A stretch of 64,000 bases of DNA from Flavobacterium ustbae (GTDB taxonomy: Bacteria; Bacteroidota; Bacteroidia; Flavobacteriales; Flavobacteriaceae), in the NCBI RefSeq assembly GCF_003946915.1, contig NZ_RPOC01000012.1, positions 1-64,000 of the forward strand, read 5' to 3'. Each line of letters starts with the position of its first letter. The first letter of the stretch is position 1. The notes below the pieces were generated by a model. That model worked only from the letters and a program-made list of their open reading frames with translations. It was not told where the DNA came from and did not search any database. Positions 8,760 to 20,600 of the stretch are shown here, one piece after another. The translations under genes were made by a program, and so were the position numbers.

Positions 8760-10844
8760 ATGAAAATTAAAAATATAGGTTTTATAGTTTTATTGTTGAG
8801 CTTTTTTTTCCAAATAAATGTACAGTCGCAAACTGCAGTTAAAAGCGAAAAAGCAAAAAAGACAGAAGAAAAACTTAAAAGAAAGGACGAAAAAGAAAAA
8901 AAGATACACGCAAAATTGGTAAGTAAAGCCGATAAAAAATATGAAGATTACGAGTATGCAGATGCTATAAAAGCCTACAAAGAAGTGTTGAAGAAGAGTC
9001 GAAAAGACGAAAAAGTACTTCAAAAATTGGCCGATTCATATTATCTTACAGGTGATTTAAGAAATGCGGAGAAATGGTATGGAGAACTTTTTAGGCTAAA
9101 CAAAGAACAGCAGCCAGATTATTTATACCGATATGGGCAATCTCTAAAATCTGTTGGACATTATGAAAGAGCAGATGAAGTTTTAGAGATATTCAATCAA
9201 AAAGCAGCATCACAAAATAGAGCTGCTTTGGTTAGAAATGAAAAAAATTATCTGGAAGAAATTAAATCAAATTCAGGCCGTTTTGAAATTGCAGATGCTG
9301 GAGTTAACTCCGAATTCTCAGATTATGGAGGAACCATTTTTGATAATAAAATTATTTTTACTTCGGCAAGAGATACTGGAAGTATCGCTAAAATCAATTT
9401 TAAGTGGACAAACAAATCTTTTTCTAAATTTTATACAGCAGATTTACTGCCAGATGGAAGTGTCGGAAAAGTCAAACCACTTCGTAAAAAGGATCATGGA
9501 AAGTACAATGAATCGTCTCCTATTTTTACAAAAGACGGACGCACAATGTATTTTACCAGAAATAATTTTACAGATGGAAAAAGAGGAGAAAACAGTAAAA
9601 GTGTAACATTACTGAAATTGTACAAGGCAGAACTTGTAAAGGGAGAATGGAAAAACGAAAAAGAACTACCATTTAACAGCAATCAGTATAGCACAGCCCA
9701 TCCTGCTTTGAGTCCAGACGAAAAAGTTTTATACTTTGCATCTGATATGCCGGGAACTTTAGGAGAATCTGATATTTTTAAAGTCGCGGTAAATGGAGAC
9801 GGAAGTTTTGGAACTCCAGAAAATTTAGGAGCATTTATTAATACAGAAGGAAGAGAAACCTTTCCTTTCGTTTCAGAAGAAAATGAGTTATATTTTTCTT
9901 CTGACGGACGACCAGGCTTAGGAGGTTTGGATGTATATGTAACCAAAATAAATGAAGACGGAACGTTTGATGATGTTCAAAACGTAGGACAGCCCGTAAA
10001 TGGTAAGCAAGATGATTTTGCTTTTACGATTGACAGTAAAAACAGAAATGGATTCTTTTCTTCCAACCGTGAAAATGCACATGGTATGGATGATATTTAT
10101 CGATTTACTGAAATTAAAAAATTAGTTTGCGAGCAAGAGCTTTCAGGGATTGTTACCGATTCGGAGTCAAACGAAATAGTTGCAAAAGCATCACTTATTT
10201 TATTTGATGAAAATTTTAATACTTTACAAAGTATCGAATCTGATGAAAAGGGAAATTATGTCTTTAATAAAGTAAAATGCGGAAAAAAATATGCTATAAG
10301 AGTTGTTAAAGAAGATTTTAACCGTAAAGATGTTTCTATTACCTTAAAGAAACAAAATGGTAAAACAGAATTGCCAATTGCACTTCAGAAAGTGGTTAAA
10401 CCAATTGTAGCTGAGCCAATTGCAGTAAATAAGGTATATGTTAAACCAGTGAAAATTGCAAACATTAATATTGGATCAGACTTAGTAAAATTGCTTCATA
10501 TTCCGATGAACTTTTTTGATTTAGGAAAATCAACAATCAAAAAATCATCAGAACCACAATTATTAAAAGTTGTTGGGGCATTAAATCAATATCCAAAGTT
10601 AAAATTAGATATCCGTTCTCATACAGACAGCCGTTCTTCTTCTGAAAGCAATCAGGTTTTATCAGACAAAAGAGCACAGTCAACAAGAGATTGGTTAATA
10701 AGCAAAGGAGTCGATCCAAATAGACTAACCGCTAAAGGATACGGAGAAACGCAATTAACAAATAAATGTGCAGACGGTGTAAAATGTACCGAGCAACAGC
10801 ATCAGCAAAACAGACGAAGCGAATTTATTGTGGTAGATATGTAA
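8760..10844 (+). CDS. PorE-like OmpA family protein (TPR, PD40 propeller, carboxypeptidase-regulatory-like, OmpA)
   Basis: About 694 residues. I chose the ATG at 8760 rather than 8751 because it gives a compact signal peptide (MKIKNIGFIVLLL...VQSQ). Domains in order: a very lysine-rich region, TPR-like helices (about 50-130), WD40/PD40 beta-propeller repeats (about 170-450; motifs SPDEKVLYFASD and ENELYFSSDG), a carboxypeptidase-regulatory-like beta fold (about 460-545) and a C-terminal OmpA peptidoglycan-binding domain (about 580-694; NFFDLGKSTI, HTDSRSS, RRSEF). This is the architecture of PorE, which ties the type IX secretion apparatus to peptidoglycan. It forms a cassette with the preceding adhesin and SprF-like gene. 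Whether it is the core PorE or a paralogue dedicated to this adhesin cannot be told from this window. Confidence 0.88.
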   Translation: MKIKNIGFIVLLLSFFFQINVQSQTAVKSEKAKKTEEKLKRKDEKEKKIHAKLVSKADKKYEDYEYADAIKAYKEVLKKSRKDEKVLQKLADSYYLTGDLRNAEKWYGELFRLNKEQQPDYLYRYGQSLKSVGHYERADEVLEIFNQKAASQNRAALVRNEKNYLEEIKSNSGRFEIADAGVNSEFSDYGGTIFDNKIIFTSARDTGSIAKINFKWTNKSFSKFYTADLLPDGSVGKVKPLRKKDHGKYNESSPIFTKDGRTMYFTRNNFTDGKRGENSKSVTLLKLYKAELVKGEWKNEKELPFNSNQYSTAHPALSPDEKVLYFASDMPGTLGESDIFKVAVNGDGSFGTPENLGAFINTEGRETFPFVSEENELYFSSDGRPGLGGLDVYVTKINEDGTFDDVQNVGQPVNGKQDDFAFTIDSKNRNGFFSSNRENAHGMDDIYRFTEIKKLVCEQELSGIVTDSESNEIVAKASLILFDENFNTLQSIESDEKGNYVFNKVKCGKKYAIRVVKEDFNRKDVSITLKKQNGKTELPIALQKVVKPIVAEPIAVNKVYVKPVKIANINIGSDLVKLLHIPMNFFDLGKSTIKKSSEPQLLKVVGALNQYPKLKLDIRSHTDSRSSSESNQVLSDKRAQSTRDWLISKGVDPNRLTAKGYGETQLTNKCADGVKCTEQQHQQNRRSEFIVVDM

Positions 10845-10871
10845 CCTACTAAATCCTTTTAAATACTACAG

Positions 10872-10904
10872 AACCCTTTTCTAAATTTAGAAAAGGGTTT
10901 TTTA
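10872..10904 (+). terminator. Rho-independent terminator after the adhesin cassette
   Basis: A perfect 14-bp inverted repeat (AACCCTTTTCTAAA / TTTAGAAAAGGGTT) is followed by a T-run. It lies 28 bp after the PorE-like gene and closes the cassette. Confidence 0.88.
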
Positions 10905-11121
10905 CGTTTGTATACAAGTAGTTTTTGTCATTAAAAGTTAAAAAATCAATTTTTCATCAAAAAACAATTCTAAATCATTTCATTATTTGCAGTATCATTT
11001 TAGAAATATAAATTTCTGTGTATTATGTTTAAAATGAATTGTTTATGTTTTTAAAAAATCGATTTCGTTACAGATTATGTTGGTTTTTGTTATAACTTTA
11101 TAAAATCAAAAAATTTTCATT

Positions 11122-11547
11122 ATGACTGTAGATCAAATACTTAAAGCAAAGGGAAGAAATGTATATTCTATTTTCTCCAATTTAACGGTTTATGATGCGT
11201 TAAAAGTTATGGGAGAAAAAAATATCGGGGCAATTTTAGTTATCGATGATAATAAGCTAAAAGGAATATTGTCTGAAAGAGATTATGCCCGAAAAATTGT
11301 GCTGAAGGATAAATCTTCCAAAGAAACTTTTGTTCATGAGATTATGGAAAGTAATGTTTTTACCGTAAAACTTTCTAATAATATCGAAGATTGTATGGAG
11401 CTTATGAGCGAAAAAAGAATCCGACACCTACCTGTTATGGAAGATGGAATAGTGATTGGAATAATTTCAATCAGTGATGTAGTTAAGGCAATTATAGAAA
11501 TTCAAAAAGACACCATTAACCATTTGAATTCTTATATTTCTCAATAA
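11122..11547 (+). CDS. CBS domain-pair protein
   Basis: 141 residues made almost entirely of two CBS domains (about 7-65 and 75-132), with typical motifs ALKVMGEKNIGAILV, LSERDYARK and HLPVMEDG. There is no signal peptide or membrane segment, so it is cytoplasmic. Stand-alone CBS pairs usually bind adenine nucleotides such as AMP, ATP or NADH and regulate partner proteins; the partner here is unknown. The gene is monocistronic, bounded by terminators on both sides. About 215 bp of AT-rich sequence precedes it, with only a near-match (TAACTTTA) to the -7 box. The family assignment is firm and the role is open. Confidence 0.88.
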   Translation: MTVDQILKAKGRNVYSIFSNLTVYDALKVMGEKNIGAILVIDDNKLKGILSERDYARKIVLKDKSSKETFVHEIMESNVFTVKLSNNIEDCMELMSEKRIRHLPVMEDGIVIGIISISDVVKAIIEIQKDTINHLNSYISQ

Positions 11548-11579
11548 ACGATGTTTAAAAAAGATAAATATTCAAAACG

Positions 11580-11606
11580 AGTCCAATTTCTATTGGACTT
11601 TTTTTA
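11580..11606 (+). terminator. Rho-independent terminator after CBS gene
   Basis: An 8-bp stem AGTCCAAT / ATTGGACT with a TTCT loop is followed by a run of seven Ts. Confidence 0.88.
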
Positions 11607-11669
11607 TTTATCCAAATAGATTTTAGGAAAAGAAAACGCTAAAAAGACGCCATTTTAAAACAAGACTTA

Positions 11670-11677
11670 TATCTTTG
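11670..11677 (+). promoter_or_regulatory. Putative -7 box for maeB (TATCTTTG)
   Basis: This is an exact match to the Bacteroidota TAnnTTTG element, 24 bp before the maeB ATG. No clear -33 TTTG lies at the usual distance, so this is a motif match only. Confidence 0.45.
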
Positions 11678-11701
11678 TAAGCTAGAATAAAAGCTAAAAA
11701 A

Positions 11702-13993
11702 ATGAACAAAGAGAGTAAAAAAAGAGAAGCGTTACTGTATCATGCAGAACCAACTCCAGGAAAAATTCAGGTAGTTCCAACAAAAAAATACGCAACCCAA
11801 AGAGATTTATCATTGGCTTATTCGCCAGGAGTTGCAGAGCCATGTTTAGCAATTGCAGAAAACGTAGAAGACGTTTACAAATATACAGCAAAAGGAAATC
11901 TAGTAGCCGTAATTTCAAACGGTACAGCTGTTTTAGGACTTGGAGATATTGGTCCAGAAGCAGGAAAACCAGTAATGGAAGGAAAAGGTTTATTGTTTAA
12001 GATATTCTCTGATATTGACGTTTTTGATATCGAAATCGATACTAAAAATGTAGAAGAATTTATTCAGACAGTAAAAAATATTGCTCCTACTTTTGGAGGA
12101 ATCAATTTAGAAGATATCAAAGCTCCAGAATCTTTTGAGATCGAAAGAAGACTGATTGAAGAATTGGATATTCCGGTAATGCACGATGACCAGCACGGAA
12201 CGGCAATTATCTCTTCTGCAGCTTTAATCAACGCACTTGAATTAGCAGGAAAAAAAGCTGAAAATGTAAAAATGGTAGTTTCGGGAGCAGGTTCGGCTGC
12301 AATCGCTTGTACAGATTTATACGTTTCTTTAGGAGTAAAAGTAGAGAACATCTTAATGTTTAATAGTAAAGGACTTTTAACTAAAGATAATTCTGCGCTT
12401 TCAGACTTACAGTTAAAATATGCTATCGATGGAGAAAAAATTTCTCTAGCCGAAGCGGTAAAAGATGCCGATGTTTTTATCGGATTATCTTCTGGTGATA
12501 TTCTTTCGCCAGAAATGTTATTAACTATGAAAGAGAATCCGATTGTTTTTGCAATGGCAAATCCAAACCCGGAAATCGATTATAATTTGGCTGTACAAAC
12601 GAGAAAAGATGTTATTATGGCGACAGGACGTTCAGATTTTCCTAATCAGGTAAATAACGTATTAGGATTTCCTTATATCTTTAGAGGAGCACTAGACGTA
12701 AGAGCGACAAAAATTAATGAAGAAATGAAAATGGCGGCTGTAAAAGCCTTAGCTATTTTGGCAAAAGAACCAGTTCCAGAGCAAGTAAATGTAGCTTATG
12801 GAGCAACAAAACTTGGTTTTGGTCAAGAATATATTATTCCTAAACCATTCGATCCTAGATTGATTACGGTTGTGGCTCCTGCAGTTGCAAAAGCAGCAAT
12901 GGAATCTGGAGTAGCAAAAAATCCTATTACAGACTGGGCAGCTTATGAAGAGAAGCTTATGGAACGTATGGGTAACGATAATAAAATGGTGCGTTTGATT
13001 ACCAATCGCGCTAAAGTAAATCCTAAACGTGTTGTTTTTGCAGAAGCAGATCAATTGAATGTTTTAAAAGCTGCTCAAATTGTTTACGAAGACGGAATCG
13101 GATTCCCAATCTTACTAGGAAACAAAGAAGTGATTTTAGATTTGAAAAAAGAACTTGGTTTTGATGCCGATCTAGAAATTATCGATCCAAAAACCGATGA
13201 GGAAGCCGCAAGACGTGATAAATTTGCAAAAGCATTTTGGGAAACTAGAGGAAGAAGAGGCGTTTCTAAATTAGATGCCGAAAAATTCATGCGCGAAAGA
13301 AATTATTTTGCAGCAATGATGGTTAACGAAGGAGAGGCAGATGCTGTAGTTACAGGACACTCAAGAAGTTATCCTTCGGTTGTAAAACCAATGATGCAAT
13401 TGATTCCAAAAGCACAGAATGCATCTCTAATTGCAACTACTAATATGATGCTTACGTCTCGCGGACCAATGTTCTTATCAGATACCGCAATCAATATTAA
13501 TCCGTCTGCTCAAGACCTTGTTAATATTGCTATTATGACCGCTAAAACTGCTAAAATGTTTGGTGTTGAGCCCGTTATTGCAATGGTTTCATTCTCAAAC
13601 TTTGGTTCTTCTACAAGCGAAAGTGCTTCAAAAGTTAGAGAAGCAGTAGCTTATTTGCACAAAAATCATCCAGAAATGATAGTTGATGGAGAGATTCAGG
13701 CAGATTTTGCTTTGAATCCAGAATTGCTTCAAGAGAAATTTCCATTCTCTAAATTAGCAGGAAAAAAAGTAAATACATTAGTTTTTCCTAATTTAGAATC
13801 AGCAAATATTACCTATAAATTGTTAAAAGAATTGTACAAAGTGAATTCAATTGGACCTATTATGATGGGTATGGGTAAACCAGTTCACATTTTCCAATTG
13901 GGTGCCAGCGTTGAAGAAATGGTCAATATGGCGGCTATTGCTGTTATTGATGCACAGGAAAAAGAAATTAAAAAGAATAAAATAACACAATAA
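11702..13993 (+). CDS. maeB: NADP-dependent malic enzyme with phosphotransacetylase-like C-terminal domain
   Basis: 763 residues, the usual length of MaeB-type hybrid enzymes. The N-terminal half (1 to about 410) has malic enzyme motifs: [11 protein letters not shown], the metal-site motif HDDQHGTAI and the Rossmann motif [11 protein letters not shown]. The C-terminal part (about 430-763) resembles phosphate acetyl/butyryltransferase ([23 protein letters not shown]). The enzyme decarboxylates malate to pyruvate, making NADPH. In MaeB proteins the PTA-like domain senses acetyl-CoA rather than acting as a transferase. It is cytoplasmic. The preceding gene ends with a terminator, so it is probably transcribed alone from the box at 11670. 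Confidence 0.95.
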   Translation: MNKESKKREALLYHAEPTPGKIQVVPTKKYATQRDLSLAYSPGVAEPCLAIAENVEDVYKYTAKGNLVAVISNGTAVLGLGDIGPEAGKPVMEGKGLLFKIFSDIDVFDIEIDTKNVEEFIQTVKNIAPTFGGINLEDIKAPESFEIERRLIEELDIPVMHDDQHGTAIISSAALINALELAGKKAENVKMVVSGAGSAAIACTDLYVSLGVKVENILMFNSKGLLTKDNSALSDLQLKYAIDGEKISLAEAVKDADVFIGLSSGDILSPEMLLTMKENPIVFAMANPNPEIDYNLAVQTRKDVIMATGRSDFPNQVNNVLGFPYIFRGALDVRATKINEEMKMAAVKALAILAKEPVPEQVNVAYGATKLGFGQEYIIPKPFDPRLITVVAPAVAKAAMESGVAKNPITDWAAYEEKLMERMGNDNKMVRLITNRAKVNPKRVVFAEADQLNVLKAAQIVYEDGIGFPILLGNKEVILDLKKELGFDADLEIIDPKTDEEAARRDKFAKAFWETRGRRGVSKLDAEKFMRERNYFAAMMVNEGEADAVVTGHSRSYPSVVKPMMQLIPKAQNASLIATTNMMLTSRGPMFLSDTAININPSAQDLVNIAIMTAKTAKMFGVEPVIAMVSFSNFGSSTSESASKVREAVAYLHKNHPEMIVDGEIQADFALNPELLQEKFPFSKLAGKKVNTLVFPNLESANITYKLLKELYKVNSIGPIMMGMGKPVHIFQLGASVEEMVNMAAIAVIDAQEKEIKKNKITQ

Positions 13994-14017
13994 ACGGTCT
14001 AACAAGGATTGAACAAA

Positions 14018-14052
14018 TTTGTCGTAGTTTTATGGCATTTTTGTTATATTTG
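14018..14052 (+). promoter_or_regulatory. Putative promoter of ruvA-sprA (TTTG-N23-TATATTTG)
   Basis: An exact -7 box, TATATTTG (14045-14052), lies 19 bp before the ruvA ATG. A TTTG at 14018-14021 could serve as -33, but the 23-bp spacing is longer than usual. Confidence 0.5.
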
Positions 14053-14071
14053 ATACTAATAAATTATATCT

Positions 14072-14653
14072 ATGATAGCACAGTTGCAGGGAAGATTAGT
14101 AGAAAAGAATCCTACAGAAGTTGTAATTGATTGTGGGGGAGTTGGTTATCATGTGCATATATCGTTGCATACTTTCTCTTTAATTCCAAATTCTGAAAAT
14201 ATAAAATTGTATACGCATCTTCAAATTAAAGAAGATGCGCATACTTTATACGGTTTTGCCGAAAAATCGGAACGCGAAATTTTTAGAATGCTGCTTTCTG
14301 TTTCAGGAATCGGAGCGGGAATTGCGAGAACAATGCTTTCGTCTATAGAACCAAAGCAAATAATAAATGCCATTGCATCTGGAGATGTTGGCGTAATCCA
14401 GTCTATTAAAGGGATTGGAAACAAAACAGCACAAAGGGTTATACTTGATTTAAAGGAAAAAATTGTTAAATTGTACGATATAGATGAAGTTTTTGCTGCT
14501 CAAAACAATAGAAACCGAGATGAAGCGTTATCTGCTCTAGAAGTGTTAGGTTTTGTTCGAAAAGCTTCTGAAAAAGTAGTCGAAAAGATCGTAAAAGAAG
14601 ATCCTGAGGCTACTGTTGAAACGATTATCAAAAAGGCTTTAAAAAGCTTATAA
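14072..14653 (+). CDS. ruvA: Holliday junction DNA helicase subunit RuvA
   Basis: 193 residues, normal RuvA length. The N-terminal OB-fold (MIAQLQGRLVEKNPTEVVID) is followed by two helix-hairpin-helix motifs (LLSVSGIGAGIARTML and IQSIKGIGNKTAQRV) and the flexible C-terminal domain III (DEALSALEVLGF). RuvA binds the four-way junction as a tetramer and positions the RuvB motor for branch migration. It lies 25 bp upstream of sprA and is probably co-transcribed with it. I know this ruvA-sprA neighbourhood from Flavobacterium. Confidence 0.97.
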   Translation: MIAQLQGRLVEKNPTEVVIDCGGVGYHVHISLHTFSLIPNSENIKLYTHLQIKEDAHTLYGFAEKSEREIFRMLLSVSGIGAGIARTMLSSIEPKQIINAIASGDVGVIQSIKGIGNKTAQRVILDLKEKIVKLYDIDEVFAAQNNRNRDEALSALEVLGFVRKASEKVVEKIVKEDPEATVETIIKKALKSL

Positions 14654-14678
14654 ATTTCATTTTATATAAAAGAATTCT

Positions 14679-17600
14679 ATGCGTAAAATTTGTATTTTGT
14701 TGCTGGTATTACTCTGCAGTAATGTTTTGCGGGCACAGGTCACACCGGTAGCACAAGATACAACTAAAACTCAATTTTCGGTAGGTAAAATAGAGCTTGA
14801 GGATCCTCCAAGCGTACTCTCTGCTTATAGATACGATCCTATTACAGATCGATATATCTACACTAATTCAGTAGATGGTTTTTCGATCAATTATCCTTTA
14901 ATTTTAACTCCAAGAGAATACGAAGATTTAGTTCTAAAAGAATCCAGAAGGAATTATTTTAGACAAAAAATGGATGCCATAGACGGTAAAAAAGCCGGGG
15001 CCGAAGCAGCCAAAAAAGATTTATTGCCTAGATATTACATTAATTCGAGCTTATTCGAAAGTATCTTTGGAAGCAATACTATAGATGTAAAGCCCACAGG
15101 GTCAGTAGAAATGGACTTGGGTTTACGCTACACCAAACAAGATAATCCTTCATTTTCACCAAGAAACAGATCCAGTCTGACTTTTGATTTCGATCAAAGA
15201 ATCAGTATGAGTTTAATGGGTAAAATTGGAACGCGTTTGGAGGTAAATGCCAATTACGATACACAATCTACATTTGCTTTTCAGAATTTATTTAAACTTG
15301 CATACACGCCTTCAGAAGACGATATCATTCAGAAAGTCGAAGTGGGTAACGTGAGCATGCCTTTAAATAGTACCTTAATTAGAGGTGCGCAAAGTTTATT
15401 TGGGGTCAAAGCACAGCTACAATTTGGTAAGACAACGGTTACTGGAGTTTTTTCAGAACAGAAGTCTCAGACCAAAAGTATAGTCGCAGAAGGTGGAGGA
15501 ACGGTGCAAAACTTTGATTTATTTGCATTGGATTATGATAATGACCGACATTTCTTCTTATCACAATATTTTAGAAATAAATACGATGCTTCTCTTCGAA
15601 ATTATCCATTAATTGACAGCCGTGTTCAAATTACAAGAATAGAAGTATGGGTAACCAATAAACAGAATAGAGTAACAACATCAAATAATAACTTAAGAAA
15701 TATTATTGCGCTTCAGGATTTGGGAGAAGGTCAGGTTGCTGGTGTTCCAGATAACGAAGTTGTTGTTATTACAAATCCAGCAGGTTTTTTTAATAATCCT
15801 ATAGATTCTCCTACAGACAATACCAATAACAAATACGATCCAGCAGCAATAGGAAAAGCAGGAAGTTATTTAAATTCTAATATTAGAGAAATTGTAACAG
15901 CAAAATCAGGATTTAATAATACCAATGTAAACGAAGGTACCGATTATTCTGTTTTAGAAAATGCTAGAAAATTAACTACAAACGAGTTTACTTTTAATGC
16001 ACAGTTAGGTTATATCTCGCTGCAACAACGTTTGGCTAACGATGAAATTCTAGCCGTAGCGTTTGAATATACCGTTGGAGGAAAAACATACCAAGTTGGA
16101 GAGTTTGGAAGTGACGGTGTAGATGCAACTGTAGTAACAGGAAACAACAATGCCAATCAAGCAATTGTAACGCAGAGTTTGGTTTTGAAAATGCTGAAAA
16201 GCAGTTTAACAAATGTGCAGAATCCAGTTTGGAACTTGATGATGAAAAACGTGTATCAGATTCCACAAGCGTATCAAATCAAACAAGAAGATTTCAGACT
16301 TAACATTCTTTATACAGATCCATCTCCAATAAATTATATTACGCCAGTGCAAGGAAGTACTTTTCCTCCAAATCCTGCGCCAGAAGATAAAGTAGAACAA
16401 ACGCCATTATTAAATGTTTTTAATCTGGATCGTTTAAATTACAATAATGATCCACAGACAGGAGGAGACGGATTTTTTGATTACGTTCCAGGAGTAACAG
16501 TAGATGTACAGAATGCTCGAATTATTTTTACGACTAAAGAGCCTTTTGGAGAACTTTTGTTTAGAAAATTAAATACCAATTCTGGAGAAAGCTATAATGA
16601 TCCAAGTACCTATAATCCGAATCAGAGGAAATATGTATTTAGAAACATGTACAAAAATACTCAGGCTGGTGCATTACAGGATAGTGATAAAAACAAATTC
16701 TTATTAAGAGGAAAATACAAATCTTCGGGCAGTAATGGTATTCCGATTGGTGCATTCAACGTGCCACAAGGATCTGTTGTGGTAACAGCTGCGGGACGAG
16801 TTTTAGTTGAAGGTATCGATTATAGTGTCGATTATCAATTGGGAAGAGTACAGATTTTAGATCCTTCACTTCAGGCATCAAATACCCCGATTGAAGTTTC
16901 GTTGGAGAATAATTCAATCTTCGGGCAGCAGACTCGAAGATTCATGGGATTTAATGTTGAGCATAAAATTTCTGAAAAATTTGTTGTTGGAGGTACTTTC
17001 TTAAAAATGACAGAACGTCCTTTTACTCAAAAATCAAGTTACGGACAAGAATCTGTAAATAATACTATTTTCGGTTTCAACGGAAACTATGCAACAGAAG
17101 TTCCGTTTTTAACAAGATTAGCAAACAAATTGCCTAATATAGATACAGATGTTCCTTCGAATCTTTCAATTCGTGGAGAAGTAGCGTTCTTAAAACCAGA
17201 TGCTCCAAAAGCCAGCGATTTTGAAGGAGAAGCTACTATTTATATTGATGATTTTGAAGGTACGCAGACAACAATAGACATGAGATCTGCTTATGCTTGG
17301 AGTTTGGCTTCAACACCATTTATCACTTCTGCTACAGATAATACTTTTAATGCGAGTTCAAATACTTTAGATTATGGCTTCAAACGTGCTAAGTTGGCTT
17401 GGTATACTATTGATCCAATTTTCTACACTTCAAAACCGTCTGGAATTTCAAATGATGATTTATCTTTAAATACAACCAGAAGAGTTTATAGTAGAGAACT
17501 TTATCCAAATACCGATATTGCACAAGGACAGATTCAGGTTATTAATACGCTGGATTTAACGTATTATCCGTCAGATAGAGGACCTTACAATAATAATCCT

Positions 17601-20600
17601 GATTTTGCAACCAGCAACCCGTCGAATAATTTCGGTGGAATTATGCGTGCGTTGAACTCTACTAACTTCGAGCAGGGAAATGTTGAGTATATTCAGTTTT
17701 GGGTACTTGATCCTTATGTTGGTAATGGACAGGCTCAGGGGACAAATAGCGGAAAAATTTATTTCAATTTAGGAGAAGTTTCTGAAGACGTTCTGAAAGA
17801 CGGAAGAAAACAATATGAAAACGGGTTAGGGCCAGATCAGATAATGGTAAATCCGCAACCAATTTGGGGAGACGTGCCAGCATCTCAATCCTTAATTTAT
17901 GCCTTTGATACCAATACAGAAAATCGTAAAAATCAGGATGTTGGTTTAGATGGTTTGCCAGATGCAAGAGAGGGTTCAATTTATACCAACTACGCAGGAG
18001 AGCCAGATCCAGCTGCAGATAATTATACCTATTTCTTAAATACAGACGGTGGAGTATTAGAACGCTATAAACAATATAACGGAACAGAAGGAAACTCTGC
18101 TGTAAGTGTCGACGATCCAAATCGTGGTTCTACCACGCTTCCAGATGTTGAAGATATCAATCGTGATAATACGATGAGCACAATCAATGCGTATTATGAA
18201 TATAGTATTGATGTGAGACCAGGTATGCAGGTTGGAGAAAATTATATTACAGATATTAGAGAAGTACAAAATGTAGAACTGCCTAATGGAGGTTCGACTA
18301 ACGCAAGATGGATTCAGTTTAAAATTCCTGTTTCTAAACCTCAAAATACAATTGGAAATATTACCGATTTTAGATCGATTCGTTTCATGCGTATGTTCAT
18401 GACTGGATTTAATGATCAAATGACAGTTCGTTTTGGAGCTTTAGATTTAGTAAGAGGAGAATGGAGAAAGTACACTGGAACGCTTGACGCAAATGATACA
18501 GATCCTGATAATGACGGAACTCAATTTGATGTTGCAGCAGTAAATATCCAAGAAAACGGTACAAAATGTCCTGTAAATTATGTTATTCCGCCAGGAGTTC
18601 AAAGAGAACAACTTTACAATAACAATACAATTATTAACCAAAATGAGCAGTCGTTAGCATTGCGAATTGGGGGTAATGGATTAGAATATCAAGATTCTAG
18701 AGCGGTTTTTAAAAATGTAAGTGTTGATATGCGTCAGTACAAAAAACTGAAAATGTTCCTTCATGCAGAATCACTTCCTAATGAAACAGCACTTTTAGAC
18801 GACGAAATGATTGGATTCATTCGTTTTGGTAATGACTTTACACAGAACTTCTATCAAGTAGAGATTCCGTTAAAAGTAACAAGAACGGGAGGATCCTGTA
18901 CGATTAGTCCAGATCAGGTTTGGCTTGAAGAAAACAATATTGATTTAGCTTTGTCATTATTGACAAGAATGAAAGTTTTGGGAATGAATATCGATATAAA
19001 CTCACCAAAAAGAGACATAAACGGTATTTACTATCCCGACCGAGATCCTGATGTAGAAGGAGGTGACGAGGATGCTAAATTGACTTTAGGGATTAAAGGA
19101 AATCCGAATTTTGGTTTAGTCCGAACTTTAATGGTCGGAGTAAAAAGTGCGGCAAACCATAAGGATATTATGGGAGAGGTTTGGTTTAACGAACTACGTA
19201 TGTCAGATCTAGAAAACAAAGGCGGTATGGCGGCATTGCTAAATGTGGACACCAATATGGCCGATTTGATGACGTTGTCTGCTTCTGGTAAAAAGAGTAC
19301 GATAGGTTTTGGTTCGCTTGAACAAGGAGCCAACGAAAGAGATCGTGAAGATATTCAGCAATACAATATTGTAACCAATATCAATCTAGGAAAACTGCTT
19401 CCGCCAAAATGGGGTATAAATCTACCGTTTAATTATGCAATTGGCGAAGAAGTTATTACGCCAGAATACGATCCTTTTAATCAGGATATTAAATTGAAAC
19501 AGTTAATAGAAGAAACTACAGATCCAGCTGAAAAAGATAATATCAGAACGCGAGCAGTAGATTATACTAAGCGTAAAAGCATCAATTTTATTGGGGTAAG
19601 AAAAGATAGAGCGCCAGAACAAAAGCCACATGTCTATGATGTAGAAAACTTCACATTCTCTCAATCATACAATCAGGTAGAGCGACATGATTATGAAGTG
19701 GAAAGCTATGAAGACGAGCAATCCAGCACATCTGTTAATTATGCCTATACTTTCCAGCCAAAAGAAGTAGTGCCGTTTAAGGATACCAAATTCATGAAAA
19801 CAAGTGAATATTGGAAATTGCTAAGTGATTTTAATATCAATTATCTTCCTTCAAATGTTTCGTTTAATAGTAATATTTTAAGACAAAGCAATCGTCAGCA
19901 ATATAGACAAGTTGATGTAGAAGGTATTGGTCTCGATCCTCTTTACAGAAGAAATTTTGCATTTAATTATCAATATGGTTTTGGGTTTAATTTGACAAAA
20001 TCATTAAAATTAAATTATACAGCAGCGTCTAATAATATCGTAAGAAACTTTTTGAATGACGATAACACTCCAAAAGAAAACTTTAATATTTGGGATGATT
20101 ATTTTGATATTGGTATACCAAATCAGCATTTACAACAATTGGTTTTAAACTATGATATTCCAATTAATAAGATTCCAATCTTCAGTTTTGTAAAAGCTAC
20201 TTATTCTTATACAGCCGATTACAATTGGCAAAGATCTTCGACGGCGCTTTCTCAATATGTTGATGACAGTGGAGTGTCTTGGGATTTAGGAAATACGGTT
20301 CAGAATGCCAATTCAAATACGCTTTCGACTACATTAAATATGAATACGCTGTATAAATATTTAGGTTTGGTTCCTGGAGGAAAACCAGCAAAACCAAAAC
20401 CAGCAGCGCCGCCAAAACCAGGAGAGAAAATTGTAAATACGGCTAAGCCAGTTACAAGCAGTAATCCTTTTTATGACGGTTTAATTGGAGTTTTAACAAG
20501 TGTTAAAAATGTTCAGATTAATTATACTAAAAATAGTGGTACCGTTTTACCAGGTTATATTCCTGGAGTAGGATTTTTTGGAACGTCTAAACCTACATTA

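Noticed and set aside
8790..9023. Phe-rich minus-strand frame that looks like a membrane protein
   Set aside because: It is the complement of the Lys/Glu-rich start of the PorE-like gene; AAA and GAA codons read backwards give Phe.
9238..9606. 122-codon plus-strand frame
   Set aside because: It is an out-of-frame shadow inside the PorE-like gene without recognisable features.
16036..18641. Several minus-strand frames of 60-120 codons within sprA
   Set aside because: They show no family motifs and lie entirely over a strongly coding sense strand.
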